This document shows positions 1 through 5,650 of a stretch of 7,057 bases of DNA, one piece after another. The DNA is from Microcaldota archaeon (GTDB taxonomy: Archaea; Micrarchaeota; Micrarchaeia; Anstonellales; VGKX01). The first letter of the stretch is position 1. The number at the start of each line of letters is the position of its first letter. The translations under genes were made by a program, and so were the position numbers. Where the stretch lies: NCBI GenBank assembly GCA_021823945.1, contig JAKALW010000024.1, positions 2,653 to 9,709 on the forward strand, read 5' to 3'. The notes beneath the pieces are model-generated. The model ran no database searches. It had not been told where the DNA came from and saw only the letters and a program-made list of their open reading frames with translations.

Positions 1-467
1 CAAATGGCGCCAGCAGCCACAAATTGTCCAAATGGCGGGCACGCTATGAAATTGGCATTCGACTTGCGACCAAACATCTCCTTGTCCTGCCTCGACGGGC
101 TGGCAGGCGGCCACGGATGCGAATGGAAAGTGCCTTTTATCCCGCTCATGCTTGGGATTTGCCAGTCATTGAAGCCCACCGAAGTCTTGTTCCTGTAAAG
201 CGTGGGCGGGATTATCAGCTCTTCAAGCATTGTGTCCCCGTTTTTTTCAGTGCCCTGGAAAAAACCCAAAAACTCGTTTGGGTGGGAGCTTTTTGCGGCA
301 AAAAGGGCAGACAGGAGCGCATTTTCATTTATCATGGTGCTTGTCATTTCCTCAACCCTTTGCCTGGCATGCCGGCCAAACATGAAATTTTTCATCCAAT
401 TAAGAATCGAATAACGCTTGGCCGCTGGCAAATTCGCAGCCCGGGCAAAATTTGTTATTGTTGTCAT
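1..467 (-). CDS. JAMM/MPN-domain metalloprotease, C-terminus cut by window edge
   Basis: An open frame with no stop runs from an ATG at 467 to the left edge (155 complete codons). It carries a full JAMM zinc-metalloprotease signature: Glu65 in HPNEFLGFF, His115 and His117 in TFHSHPW, then exactly seven residues to Ser125 and on to Asp128 (ASPSRQD), which is the canonical E...H-S-H-x7-S-x-x-D. Family members cleave isopeptide bonds of ubiquitin-like proteins or process sulfur-carrier proteins; the archaeal ones characterised include desampylases. The substrate here is unknown. The ATG at 467 overlaps the TGA of the upstream peroxiredoxin gene (ATGA), suggesting translational coupling. However, the recognisable fold begins only near residue 47 (INENALLSALF), and Met41 (ATG at 347) is preceded by GAGG, so the true start may be 347 and the first 40 residues untranslated. 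No signal peptide is seen, so it is probably cytoplasmic. The last few tens of residues are missing from the window. Family call is strong; start and substrate are uncertain. Confidence 0.85.
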   Translation of the reverse strand, partial: MTTITNFARAANLPAAKRYSILNWMKNFMFGRHARQRVEEMTSTMINENALLSALFAAKSSHPNEFLGFFQGTEKNGDTMLEELIIPPTLYRNKTSVGFNDWQIPSMSGIKGTFHSHPWPPASPSRQDKEMFGRKSNANFIACPPFGQFVAAGAI

Positions 468-1036
468 TCCCTTGTGGCTTTGGTTCCAAAATCTGCCGCG
501 GGTATGTGCTCTGCGGGCTTGCCAAGCGTCTTTGACTTGGGCTTCCACTCTGACGGGCACAATCCGCCCGACTGGATTGCTTTCATGACCCTGTATATCT
601 CCCTGACCGACCTGCCCACGTCGAAGTTGCACACCGAGCTGAATTTGATGTATCCATAAGGGTCGACAATGAACGTTGCCCTGTATGCGGCGTTCTCGCC
701 AGCATTGTATATCCCGAAAGCCTTGCTTATAGTGCCATCATGGTCTGAGAGGAGCGGGAACCTGACCATCGGCAGGTCCTTTTCAATCCAAGTCTTGTGG
801 GTGTAAGCCGAATCCGTGCTCACAGCCAGTATCTCGACATTGTTTTCCATGAACTTGTTCTGCGCCTTTGCAAGCGCCATTATCTCGGTCGGACAGACGA
901 TTGTGAAATCCCTGGGATAAAAAAATATCAGGAGCCATTTGCCCTTGTAGTCGTTCAGGCTAACTTTCCTTATCTCCTTGCTCACATACGCGTCCGCGGA
1001 GAAAATCGGGCAGAATTCGTCTATTCCCATGGCCAT
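464..1036 (-). CDS. 2-Cys peroxiredoxin (AhpC/Prx1 type), second tandem copy
   Basis: This 190-residue protein is a thiol peroxidase that reduces hydrogen peroxide or organic hydroperoxides in the cytoplasm. The peroxidatic Cys48 sits in FYPRDFTIVCPTEI, the active-site Arg119 in YRATFIVDP, and the resolving Cys160 in GGLCPSEWKP, so the typical 2-Cys mechanism is expected. It aligns without gaps to the neighbouring copy at 1072-1596 over 174 residues, with about 92 identities by hand count (about 53%). It differs by extra cysteines at 9 and 136 and by a 16-residue C-terminal tail. The start at 1036 is supported by GGTGAT five bases upstream. It begins 35 nt after the other copy and no promoter is evident between them, so they are probably co-transcribed. 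No AhpF or thioredoxin reductase is nearby, so the electron donor is unknown. Its stop overlaps the possible start of the JAMM gene. Confidence 0.93.
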   Translation of the reverse strand: MAMGIDEFCPIFSADAYVSKEIRKVSLNDYKGKWLLIFFYPRDFTIVCPTEIMALAKAQNKFMENNVEILAVSTDSAYTHKTWIEKDLPMVRFPLLSDHDGTISKAFGIYNAGENAAYRATFIVDPYGYIKFSSVCNFDVGRSVREIYRVMKAIQSGGLCPSEWKPKSKTLGKPAEHIPAADFGTKATRE

Positions 1037-1041
1037 CCATA

Positions 1042-1047
1042 ATCACC
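1042..1047 (-). promoter_or_regulatory. Shine-Dalgarno site of second AhpC-type gene
   Basis: GGTGAT on the minus strand lies five bases before the ATG at 1036. It matches the archaeal anti-Shine-Dalgarno and favours this ATG over the out-of-frame ATG at 1040 and the in-frame ATG at 1030. Confidence 0.75.
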
Positions 1048-1071
1048 CTAGATTTTGCATTCATCATTCCC

Positions 1072-1596
1072 TCATGCTTTTCCGAGGGTTTTTTCCCCCG
1101 GCTTCCAGTCTACGGGGCAAAGCCCGCCTGTCTGCAATGCCTCAAGCGTCCTGACAGTTTCCTGTATGGACCTGCCGATACTCGTGTTGGCAACCACCAT
1201 GTACTGGAGCACGCCGTCAGGGTCTATTATGAACGTGCCCCTCAACGCCAGCCCCTCGCCCTCCACGAGCACGCCGTAGTCCCTGCTGATTTTATGGTTT
1301 GTGTCCGCGAGTATTGGGAATTTCACCATTGGCAGCTCCTTTTCAAACCAGGCCTTGTGCGAGTATTCCGAGTCAGTGCTTGCGCCTACGACATCCGCAT
1401 TGAGTTTCCTGAAAGCGCTTTCAGCCTGGGCAAAGCCCTTTATCTCAGTGGGGCAAACGAACGTGAAGTCCCTCGGGTAGAAAAACAGGATTACCCATTT
1501 CCCCTTGTAGTCCGACAGGCTGATTTTCCGAAACTCACCGCCCACATATGCCTGCGCCGTGAATTCCGGCACTTTTTCCCCTATTTTGACCGCCAT
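1072..1596 (-). CDS. 2-Cys peroxiredoxin (AhpC/Prx1 type), first tandem copy
   Basis: This 174-residue protein is a thiol-dependent peroxidase of the AhpC/Prx1 branch. The peroxidatic Cys48 lies in FYPRDFTFVCPTEI, Arg119 in LRGTFIIDPDG, and the resolving Cys160 in GGLCPVDWKPG. These are the only two cysteines, so it is a minimal typical 2-Cys enzyme that should cycle through an intersubunit disulfide. The length is slightly below the usual 185-200 residues, with the C-terminal tail after WKPG cut short. The start at 1596 has GGTGAT three bases upstream. It appears to be the first gene of a unit that continues into the second peroxiredoxin and the JAMM gene. The 107-nt upstream gap carries a TATA-like box and an inverted repeat that could confer regulation. 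The natural reductant cannot be inferred from this window. Confidence 0.95.
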   Translation of the reverse strand: MAVKIGEKVPEFTAQAYVGGEFRKISLSDYKGKWVILFFYPRDFTFVCPTEIKGFAQAESAFRKLNADVVGASTDSEYSHKAWFEKELPMVKFPILADTNHKISRDYGVLVEGEGLALRGTFIIDPDGVLQYMVVANTSIGRSIQETVRTLEALQTGGLCPVDWKPGEKTLGKA

Positions 1597-1599
1597 ATT

Positions 1600-1605
1600 A
1601 TCACC
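1600..1605 (-). promoter_or_regulatory. Shine-Dalgarno site of first AhpC-type gene
   Basis: GGTGAT (minus strand) is placed three bases before the ATG at 1596, a strong match to the archaeal 16S 3' end. It fixes the start codon and implies a leadered mRNA. Confidence 0.75.
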
Positions 1606-1616
1606 TTATGACTCAC

Positions 1617-1653
1617 GCGCATCTGCCTGCCGGGCGCCTGCCCGCAATTGCGC
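1617..1653 (-). repeat. GC-rich leader segment with direct repeat and weak stem-loop
   Basis: The leader of the AhpC operon holds two copies of GCCTGCC (plus-strand reading) at 1625-1631 and 1636-1642, an 11-bp period. A GGGC/GCCC hairpin with a four-base loop (1632-1643) lies inside a five-base GCGCA/TGCGC pairing (1617-1621 with 1649-1653). It is GC-rich beside the AT-rich promoter. It may form structure in the 5' UTR, but the stems are short and could be chance. Confidence 0.3.
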
Positions 1654-1662
1654 TCCTGATAT

Positions 1663-1690
1663 AATACTATATTGGTATTCTTTTAAATAC
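1663..1690 (-). promoter_or_regulatory. Putative promoter and operator of the AhpC operon
   Basis: On the minus strand GTATTTAAAAG (1690-1680) contains a TTTAAA box typical of archaeal TATA elements. Directly downstream is an inverted repeat with arms AATAC and GTATT (plus-strand 1663-1667 and 1675-1679) around a 7-nt AT-rich spacer. If transcription starts about 25 bases after the box centre, near 1659, the repeat lies between box and start, where a bound repressor would block initiation. It is the only gap over 100 nt between genes in the window. An alternative TATA-like run (TATTATAT, near 1660-1667) lies inside the repeat. No known regulator motif was recognised. Confidence 0.5.
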
Positions 1691-1703
1691 AACACCCGGC
1701 GGT

Positions 1704-3215
1704 TCAGAGGCTTGACGCGTGTTCAAGCGCAATCCTGACGCCAACCCCCGTGGCCCCAGCAGCCATGCCGTTTTTGGGCTTTGTGAGCCACGCGGTACCG
1801 GCTATGTCTATGTGCGCCCACTTGGATTTCCCCACGAATTCCTTCAGGAAAGACGCGCCAGCCGCGGGGCCTGCCTGCCCGGATTCGCCGACATTTTTCA
1901 TGTCCGCGACCTCGCTTTTTATCTTGGAGTCGTATTCGCGCCACAAAGGGAGGCGCCACACGCGCTCACCTGCCGCGTTTGCCGCTTCAGCCACGCTTTG
2001 CGCGAGGGCGTCGTCGTTTGAAAATAGCCCGCTTGCAACGTCACCAAGCGCGATAACGCACGCGCCCGTCAGTGTCGCGAAATCGAGTATTGTCTCGGGC
2101 TTGTAGTTTTTGACAGTGTATGCGAGGGCGTCGGCAAGTATCATCCTGCCTTCCGCGTCGGTGTTGAGGACCTCTATCGTCTTGCCGTTTGAAGCCCGCA
2201 CTATGTCTCCAGGCTTGTAAGCGCTCCCGCTTGGGAGGTTTTCCACAAGGGGCGCCACTGCCACTATGTTTTTCCTTATCCCGAGCTGCTTGAGCGCGCC
2301 CATGGCCGCTATGACTGCGCAGGCGCCGCTCTTGTCGAACTTCATCTGGTCCATTTCCTTGGCAGGCTTGATTGAAATGCCGCCGGAATCAAACGTGACT
2401 CCCTTGCCTATGAGGGCATGGAATGGCTTGCCTTTGCCCTCGCCCATGTACTCAAGCACCACAAGCGCCGGCTCCTGCGTTGAGCCCTGCGCCACGGAGC
2501 ACATGGAATTCATGCCAAGCCCCAATAATTTGGGCTTGCCGAGCACCTTGCACGCCAGGCCATTTTTCTTTGCCATGTCCATCGCGGCCCGGGCAATGAA
2601 CCCAGGCGTGGCTACATTTGCCGGCTCGTTTGCGAGCCTCCTTGCAAAATTGGCCGCAATGCCTATGATTTCGCCCTTTTTCGCGCCCTGTCGGATTTGG
2701 GCGTGCAGCTGCTTCGGCGCTGCGAAAATTACCTCCTGCGCATGGGGATTGGCTTTTTTCGCAGCCTTGGATTCGCCTGACTTGTACTTGTCGAACTTGT
2801 AAGTGGACATCTCAAGGCCGGAGCATAGCTGGGACGAAAACGTGCGCGCGCTTGCCGTGTTGATGATTAGGGGCCAATGGACAGCCACTGTTTTTGGCAT
2901 GGCGCCTGACACTGCGGCGAACGCCGACGTGATTGTGTTGGCGGCAAAAATATCGTCGCAGTCCACTTGCCTGCCAAGGAAAGCGAACGCAATCGCGCAT
3001 GGCGCGTGCTTTCCCGCCGCGAGATTCCTTATCAGGTGGACCCCGCCAGCCTTTGGCGAAATGCTGCCGCTTTTTAGCCCGGCCTCAAGCGCGGGCGCGA
3101 ATGGCAAAGACTGCCTGGCGTTTTGCGATTTTGATATGTCCTCGTCAAATACCGGGACTATGGCTGCGGACTTCAAGTCCAATTTAGGCGTTTTTTCGGA
3201 AACGACATATTTCAT
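1704..3215 (-). CDS. pepA: Leucyl (cytosol) aminopeptidase, peptidase family M17
   Basis: This is a two-metal exopeptidase that removes N-terminal residues from peptides in the cytoplasm, normally as a hexamer. From the ATG at 3215 it is 503 residues. The C-terminal catalytic domain is complete: Lys271 and Asp276 in IGKGVTFDSGG, Lys283 in ISIKPA, Asp294 in MKFDKSG, and Asp353, Glu355 and Arg357 in the family signature NTDAEGRM. These fall one position from the equivalent E. coli PepA residues as I recall them (K270, D275, D293, D352, E354, R356), and the length equals that enzyme's. A longer frame opens with TTG at 3239, but GGAGTTGAT ends three bases before the ATG at 3215, so I prefer the ATG. 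The N-terminal domain (about residues 1-165) is divergent, as is usual in the family. It follows the PrxQ gene after an 80-nt gap without a clear promoter. Its likely role is finishing protein degradation and recycling amino acids. Confidence 0.95.
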   Translation of the reverse strand: MKYVVSEKTPKLDLKSAAIVPVFDEDISKSQNARQSLPFAPALEAGLKSGSISPKAGGVHLIRNLAAGKHAPCAIAFAFLGRQVDCDDIFAANTITSAFAAVSGAMPKTVAVHWPLIINTASARTFSSQLCSGLEMSTYKFDKYKSGESKAAKKANPHAQEVIFAAPKQLHAQIRQGAKKGEIIGIAANFARRLANEPANVATPGFIARAAMDMAKKNGLACKVLGKPKLLGLGMNSMCSVAQGSTQEPALVVLEYMGEGKGKPFHALIGKGVTFDSGGISIKPAKEMDQMKFDKSGACAVIAAMGALKQLGIRKNIVAVAPLVENLPSGSAYKPGDIVRASNGKTIEVLNTDAEGRMILADALAYTVKNYKPETILDFATLTGACVIALGDVASGLFSNDDALAQSVAEAANAAGERVWRLPLWREYDSKIKSEVADMKNVGESGQAGPAAGASFLKEFVGKSKWAHIDIAGTAWLTKPKNGMAAGATGVGVRIALEHASSL

Positions 3216-3218
3216 CCA

Positions 3219-3227
3219 ATCAACTCC
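3219..3227 (-). promoter_or_regulatory. Shine-Dalgarno site deciding the pepA start
   Basis: GGAGTTGAT on the minus strand differs by one base from the perfect archaeal complement GGAGGTGAT and sits three bases before the ATG at 3215. The upstream in-frame TTG at 3239 has no comparable site. Confidence 0.7.
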
Positions 3228-3295
3228 AAATACTTGCAACGACCAGTTGCGCCATTGCGGATATCTGCAAAATCATGCTTGCTGAATCTTTTGTT

Positions 3296-3793
3296 TCAGG
3301 CTTTCCTGCCCTTAATGTATTGTAGCACTGCACTTGAATGGCCTTTCGGGCCAACGTTTTCAAAAACCTTGTCCACTGCTCCTTCGGGGGATATCACAAA
3401 CGTGGTTCTGAGAACGCCCATGTATTTTTTGCCATACATGCTTTTCTCCGCCCATACGCGGTATTTTTTGCAAACTTGCGAGCCCGCGTCGGAAAGTATC
3501 CTGAAATTCAGCCCGTATTTCTCCCCGAATTTTCCATGGGACTCCTTGCTGTCCGGGGACACGCCCAGGATTTTTATGCCCTGTTTTTCAAACTCGGCAT
3601 TGAGGTCGCGGAATTCGCACGCCTCGGTTGTGCATCCCGGTGTGTCGTCCTTTGGATAGAAATAGAGCGCCACCCATTTCCCCTTGTGGGCAGAAAGGCT
3701 GGCCAGTTTTCCCGCCTGGTCGGGCAGGCTGAAATCTGGCGCCCGCTTCCCTTCAAGCCCCATCGGGCCAGCTGTGTTTTCTTCATTTGCCAT
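3296..3793 (-). CDS. bcp: Thioredoxin-dependent peroxiredoxin, PrxQ/Bcp type
   Basis: This is an atypical 2-Cys peroxiredoxin that reduces hydroperoxides, normally as a monomer recycled by thioredoxin. Counting from the ATG at 3793 (165 residues), the thioredoxin fold starts around EGKRAPDFSLPDQ. The peroxidatic Cys54 lies in YPKDDTPGCTTEAC with Cys59 five residues on, the C-x4-C arrangement of PrxQ. The active-site Arg129 is in LRTTFVISPEG. A third cysteine (108) lies in SQVCKKY. In-frame ATGs also exist at 3844, 3829 and 3763. The start at 3793 is chosen because TTGAT lies four bases upstream and the length fits the family (150-165); starting at 3844 adds 17 basic residues but leaves only 8 nt to the preceding gene. 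A short palindrome, GGAATCAATTCC, at 3795-3806 overlaps this ribosome site. The enzyme is a different subfamily from the two AhpC-type enzymes, so the locus covers two peroxidase classes. Confidence 0.93.
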   Translation of the reverse strand: MANEENTAGPMGLEGKRAPDFSLPDQAGKLASLSAHKGKWVALYFYPKDDTPGCTTEACEFRDLNAEFEKQGIKILGVSPDSKESHGKFGEKYGLNFRILSDAGSQVCKKYRVWAEKSMYGKKYMGVLRTTFVISPEGAVDKVFENVGPKGHSSAVLQYIKGRKA

Positions 3794-3852
3794 TGGAATC
3801 AATTCCCGCCCCCGGTTCTTGTTTTCCATCCTTGTGGAACGCATTGAAAGCC

Positions 3853-4251
3853 CTATTTTGGCTTTTTTGGCGGTTTCACTTCATAGGTATGCTTTGATAT
3901 TATCCCTTTTTCCTTGAGCCCCGCGATTTCAGAGTCGAGCGCCTGCGCGTTTTCAAGGTGCTCCGTGACCTGGAAATGGTAAAGCGTTTCCTTGCCAGGC
4001 TTTCCGCACGGGCTTGTGCTGACAAGTATTGCTATGTTTTCCGCGCTCCCGACAATTTCGCGAAGCGCCTTCTTCAGTTCCGCGCTTTCGTGCCCCTGGA
4101 ACCTCTCCTTATGCCCGTGCGACGGGCTTGCGCCTGAAAATTCTATGTACCCTGCAAGGTGCAGGACATTTGACTCCGGCAGCACGCCAAGCGTCACTTC
4201 CTTTGCCATGAATCTCCCGCTCTCGTATAGTTTGGTTATATGGTTCAGCAT
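3853..4251 (-). CDS. Uncharacterised small protein, about 118-144 residues
   Basis: I do not recognise this protein. From the ATG at 4251 it has 132 residues. It looks soluble: no signal peptide or membrane segment is seen. Visible features are a His-rich stretch (SHGHKERFQGHE) that could bind metal but matches no motif I know, one cysteine (STSPCGKPGKE), an amphipathic helical segment (ENAQALDSEIAGLKEKG) and a proline/lysine-rich C-terminus. Three starts are possible: 4287 (overlapping the previous stop by 14 nt, no good ribosome site), 4251 (AGGTG eight bases upstream, chosen) and 4209 (GGGAG just upstream, giving MAKEVTLGVLPE). It lies between nicotinate phosphoribosyltransferase and PrxQ in the same direction and is probably co-transcribed with them, which links it only loosely to redox or NAD metabolism. 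Coding is supported by the intact frame, tight packing and protein-like composition. Confidence 0.72.
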   Translation of the reverse strand: MLNHITKLYESGRFMAKEVTLGVLPESNVLHLAGYIEFSGASPSHGHKERFQGHESAELKKALREIVGSAENIAILVSTSPCGKPGKETLYHFQVTEHLENAQALDSEIAGLKEKGIISKHTYEVKPPKKPK

Positions 4252-4273
4252 AATTTCCACACCTGGCCTGATT

Positions 4274-5614
4274 CTAATGTTTCCCATCCTTGATAAGCGT
4301 TTTGAGCATGGCGGATTTTATGACCGGGTATTCATCCGGATTTTCCAGGCTCTTTATGCCATTTGGCGCGCACGCGAGCCTGGCGGCGGCATATTCCCTG
4401 GACTTTCGCGCGCTTGTTTTCCAGTCAATGCGGCCTTTCCCGCCCCGCTCAACAAGCAGTTTTTCCATGCCCTCAAACTCCTCGCCATGCAGGCCCACTG
4501 TGTCTGACACGAACTTTCCCGCCTTGCTTTCCCTGAAAACCTGCTTGTTCCCGGGCATTGATTCTTTCCCGGCTGTTCTTTTCATCACCGGCTTGCCGCC
4601 AATCTGGGCAAGCTTGTAGCTTATGTCAAGGCTTGGCATGTCATTGCTGACAACCATGTTTGTGCCTACCCCGAAGCTGTCAGCCACCCCGCCATCCTTG
4701 AAAAACCTGCCTATTTCAAACTCGTCCATGCCGCCGCTGATTATTATTTTCGTGCCGGCAAGGCCCTCTGCGTCCAGGATTTTCCTGACTGCCGCGCTTT
4801 CCCTTGCGGAATCTTTCGAGTCAATCCTGACAGCAGCGAGGCTTTTCCCGGCAGACTTGATTTTTTTTGCCACACGCGCAGCACGGTGCGCGCCCTCCAA
4901 TGTGTCATAAGTGTCAATCAGGAAAACAGGGCTTTTGGCATATTGCGCCCATTTCCCAAACGCGTCCTCCTCGCCAGCGTGCGCCATTATGTAAGAGTGC
5001 CCGACTGTGCCTGAGACAGGCAGGCCGAATTCCTTCCCTGCAAGCAGGTTTGACGTCCCGCCGCACCCGCCGACATACGAGGCATAGGCGGACCAAAGCC
5101 CGGCGTCAAAGCCCTGGGCGCGCCTAAGCCCGAATTCCACCACATTCCTGCCTGCGGCGGCCAGGCATACCCTTGAAGCCTTTGTGGCTATCATGGTCTG
5201 GAACCCCACAATGTTCAAAAGCGAAGTCTCGAGCATCTGCGCCATGCCAAGCGGCGCCTTGACTTTCAGGACTGGCTCGCCGGGGAAAACAACCTCGCCT
5301 TCCCTGACTGATTCAATGCTTGCGCGAGCCTTGGATTTTGCAATGCTACCGAGGAAATCGTCGCCAAAGCCGAGGCTGGACAAATACGCAATCTGCTCTT
5401 CTGAAAACCCAAAGCAGGATGCTGCCTCGGCAGCGGCGTTCATGCCGCAGGCAACGTAGTAGCCCCTTTTCGGGCTGTTCCTTATGGCTATGTCAAAAAC
5501 AGCTTCGCCGCCAATGCCTTCGCGGAAATAGGCCTCTGCCATTGAAAGCTCGTAAAAATCAGTTACAAGCGCGGCATCCGGAAAGAATTTCCAGCCGCTT
5601 TTTGTGTTATCCAT
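4274..5614 (-). CDS. pncB: Nicotinate phosphoribosyltransferase
   Basis: This 446-residue enzyme joins nicotinate to PRPP, giving nicotinate mononucleotide in the Preiss-Handler NAD salvage pathway in the cytoplasm. Family features appear in order: TDFYELSMAEAYF (residues 18-30) at the N-terminus, VEFGLRRAQG (159-168), GTVGHSYIMAH (202-212) with His206 at the position phosphorylated during ATP-coupled catalysis, DTYDTLEGAH (234-243), the phosphate-binding IISGGMDEFEI (291-301) and DSFGVGTNMV (312-321). The common GTxAH form is GTVGH here, a mild change. Length is as expected for the family. The ATG at 5614 is preceded by GAGG with an 8-nt spacer inside a perfect inverted repeat. It starts 36 nt after the HD-domain gene and runs into the unknown small gene. 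No nicotinamidase or NAD synthetase is nearby. Nicotinamide phosphoribosyltransferase is less likely given the overall motif pattern. Confidence 0.94.
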   Translation of the reverse strand: MDNTKSGWKFFPDAALVTDFYELSMAEAYFREGIGGEAVFDIAIRNSPKRGYYVACGMNAAAEAASCFGFSEEQIAYLSSLGFGDDFLGSIAKSKARASIESVREGEVVFPGEPVLKVKAPLGMAQMLETSLLNIVGFQTMIATKASRVCLAAAGRNVVEFGLRRAQGFDAGLWSAYASYVGGCGGTSNLLAGKEFGLPVSGTVGHSYIMAHAGEEDAFGKWAQYAKSPVFLIDTYDTLEGAHRAARVAKKIKSAGKSLAAVRIDSKDSARESAAVRKILDAEGLAGTKIIISGGMDEFEIGRFFKDGGVADSFGVGTNMVVSNDMPSLDISYKLAQIGGKPVMKRTAGKESMPGNKQVFRESKAGKFVSDTVGLHGEEFEGMEKLLVERGGKGRIDWKTSARKSREYAAARLACAPNGIKSLENPDEYPVIKSAMLKTLIKDGKH

Positions 5615-5619
5615 CCCGC

Positions 5620-5645
5620 TTGCCTCAGGATATATAATGAGGCAA
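5620..5645 (-). promoter_or_regulatory. Perfect 8-bp inverted repeat before pncB, with TATA-like centre
   Basis: Arms TTGCCTCA (5620-5627) and TGAGGCAA (5638-5645) flank a 10-nt AT-rich centre reading TTATATATCC on the coding strand. The downstream arm holds GAGG, the putative ribosome-binding site of pncB, so in an mRNA reading through from the HD gene an 8-bp hairpin would mask it. As DNA it could be an operator. The central TATATA is about 20 nt from the ATG, closer than a canonical archaeal box would be. A second TATA-like run, ATATAAG (5656-5650), overlaps the HD gene stop codon and is better spaced. Confidence 0.55.
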
Positions 5646-5650
5646 AACCC

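Noticed and set aside
439..446. Perfect palindrome GCCCGGGC as a regulatory site
   Set aside because: Eight-base GC palindromes are expected by chance at this composition, and it may lie in coding sequence.
24..659. A 211-codon open frame on the plus strand
   Set aside because: It lies antisense to the JAMM gene and the end of a peroxiredoxin gene, both of which carry exact catalytic motifs. Its own translation shows no recognisable domain.
2266..3285. Long plus-strand open frames opposite pepA
   Set aside because: They mirror the codon bias of pepA on the other strand and have no recognisable motifs or ribosome sites.
4860..4868. T-run on the plus strand as a terminator
   Set aside because: It lies inside pncB and encodes the Lys-Lys-Ile-Lys region; it follows no gene end.
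5630..5637. TATATA in the centre of the pncB inverted repeat as the definite TATA box
   Set aside because: It is only about 20 nt from the ATG, so the usual spacing would place the transcription start inside the coding sequence. ATATAAG at 5650-5656 is better spaced, so neither is called firmly.
5620..5645. Inverted repeat as an intrinsic terminator for the HD gene
   Set aside because: No U-tract follows the hairpin; a GC-rich stretch and the pncB start codon come next, so a regulatory role fits better.
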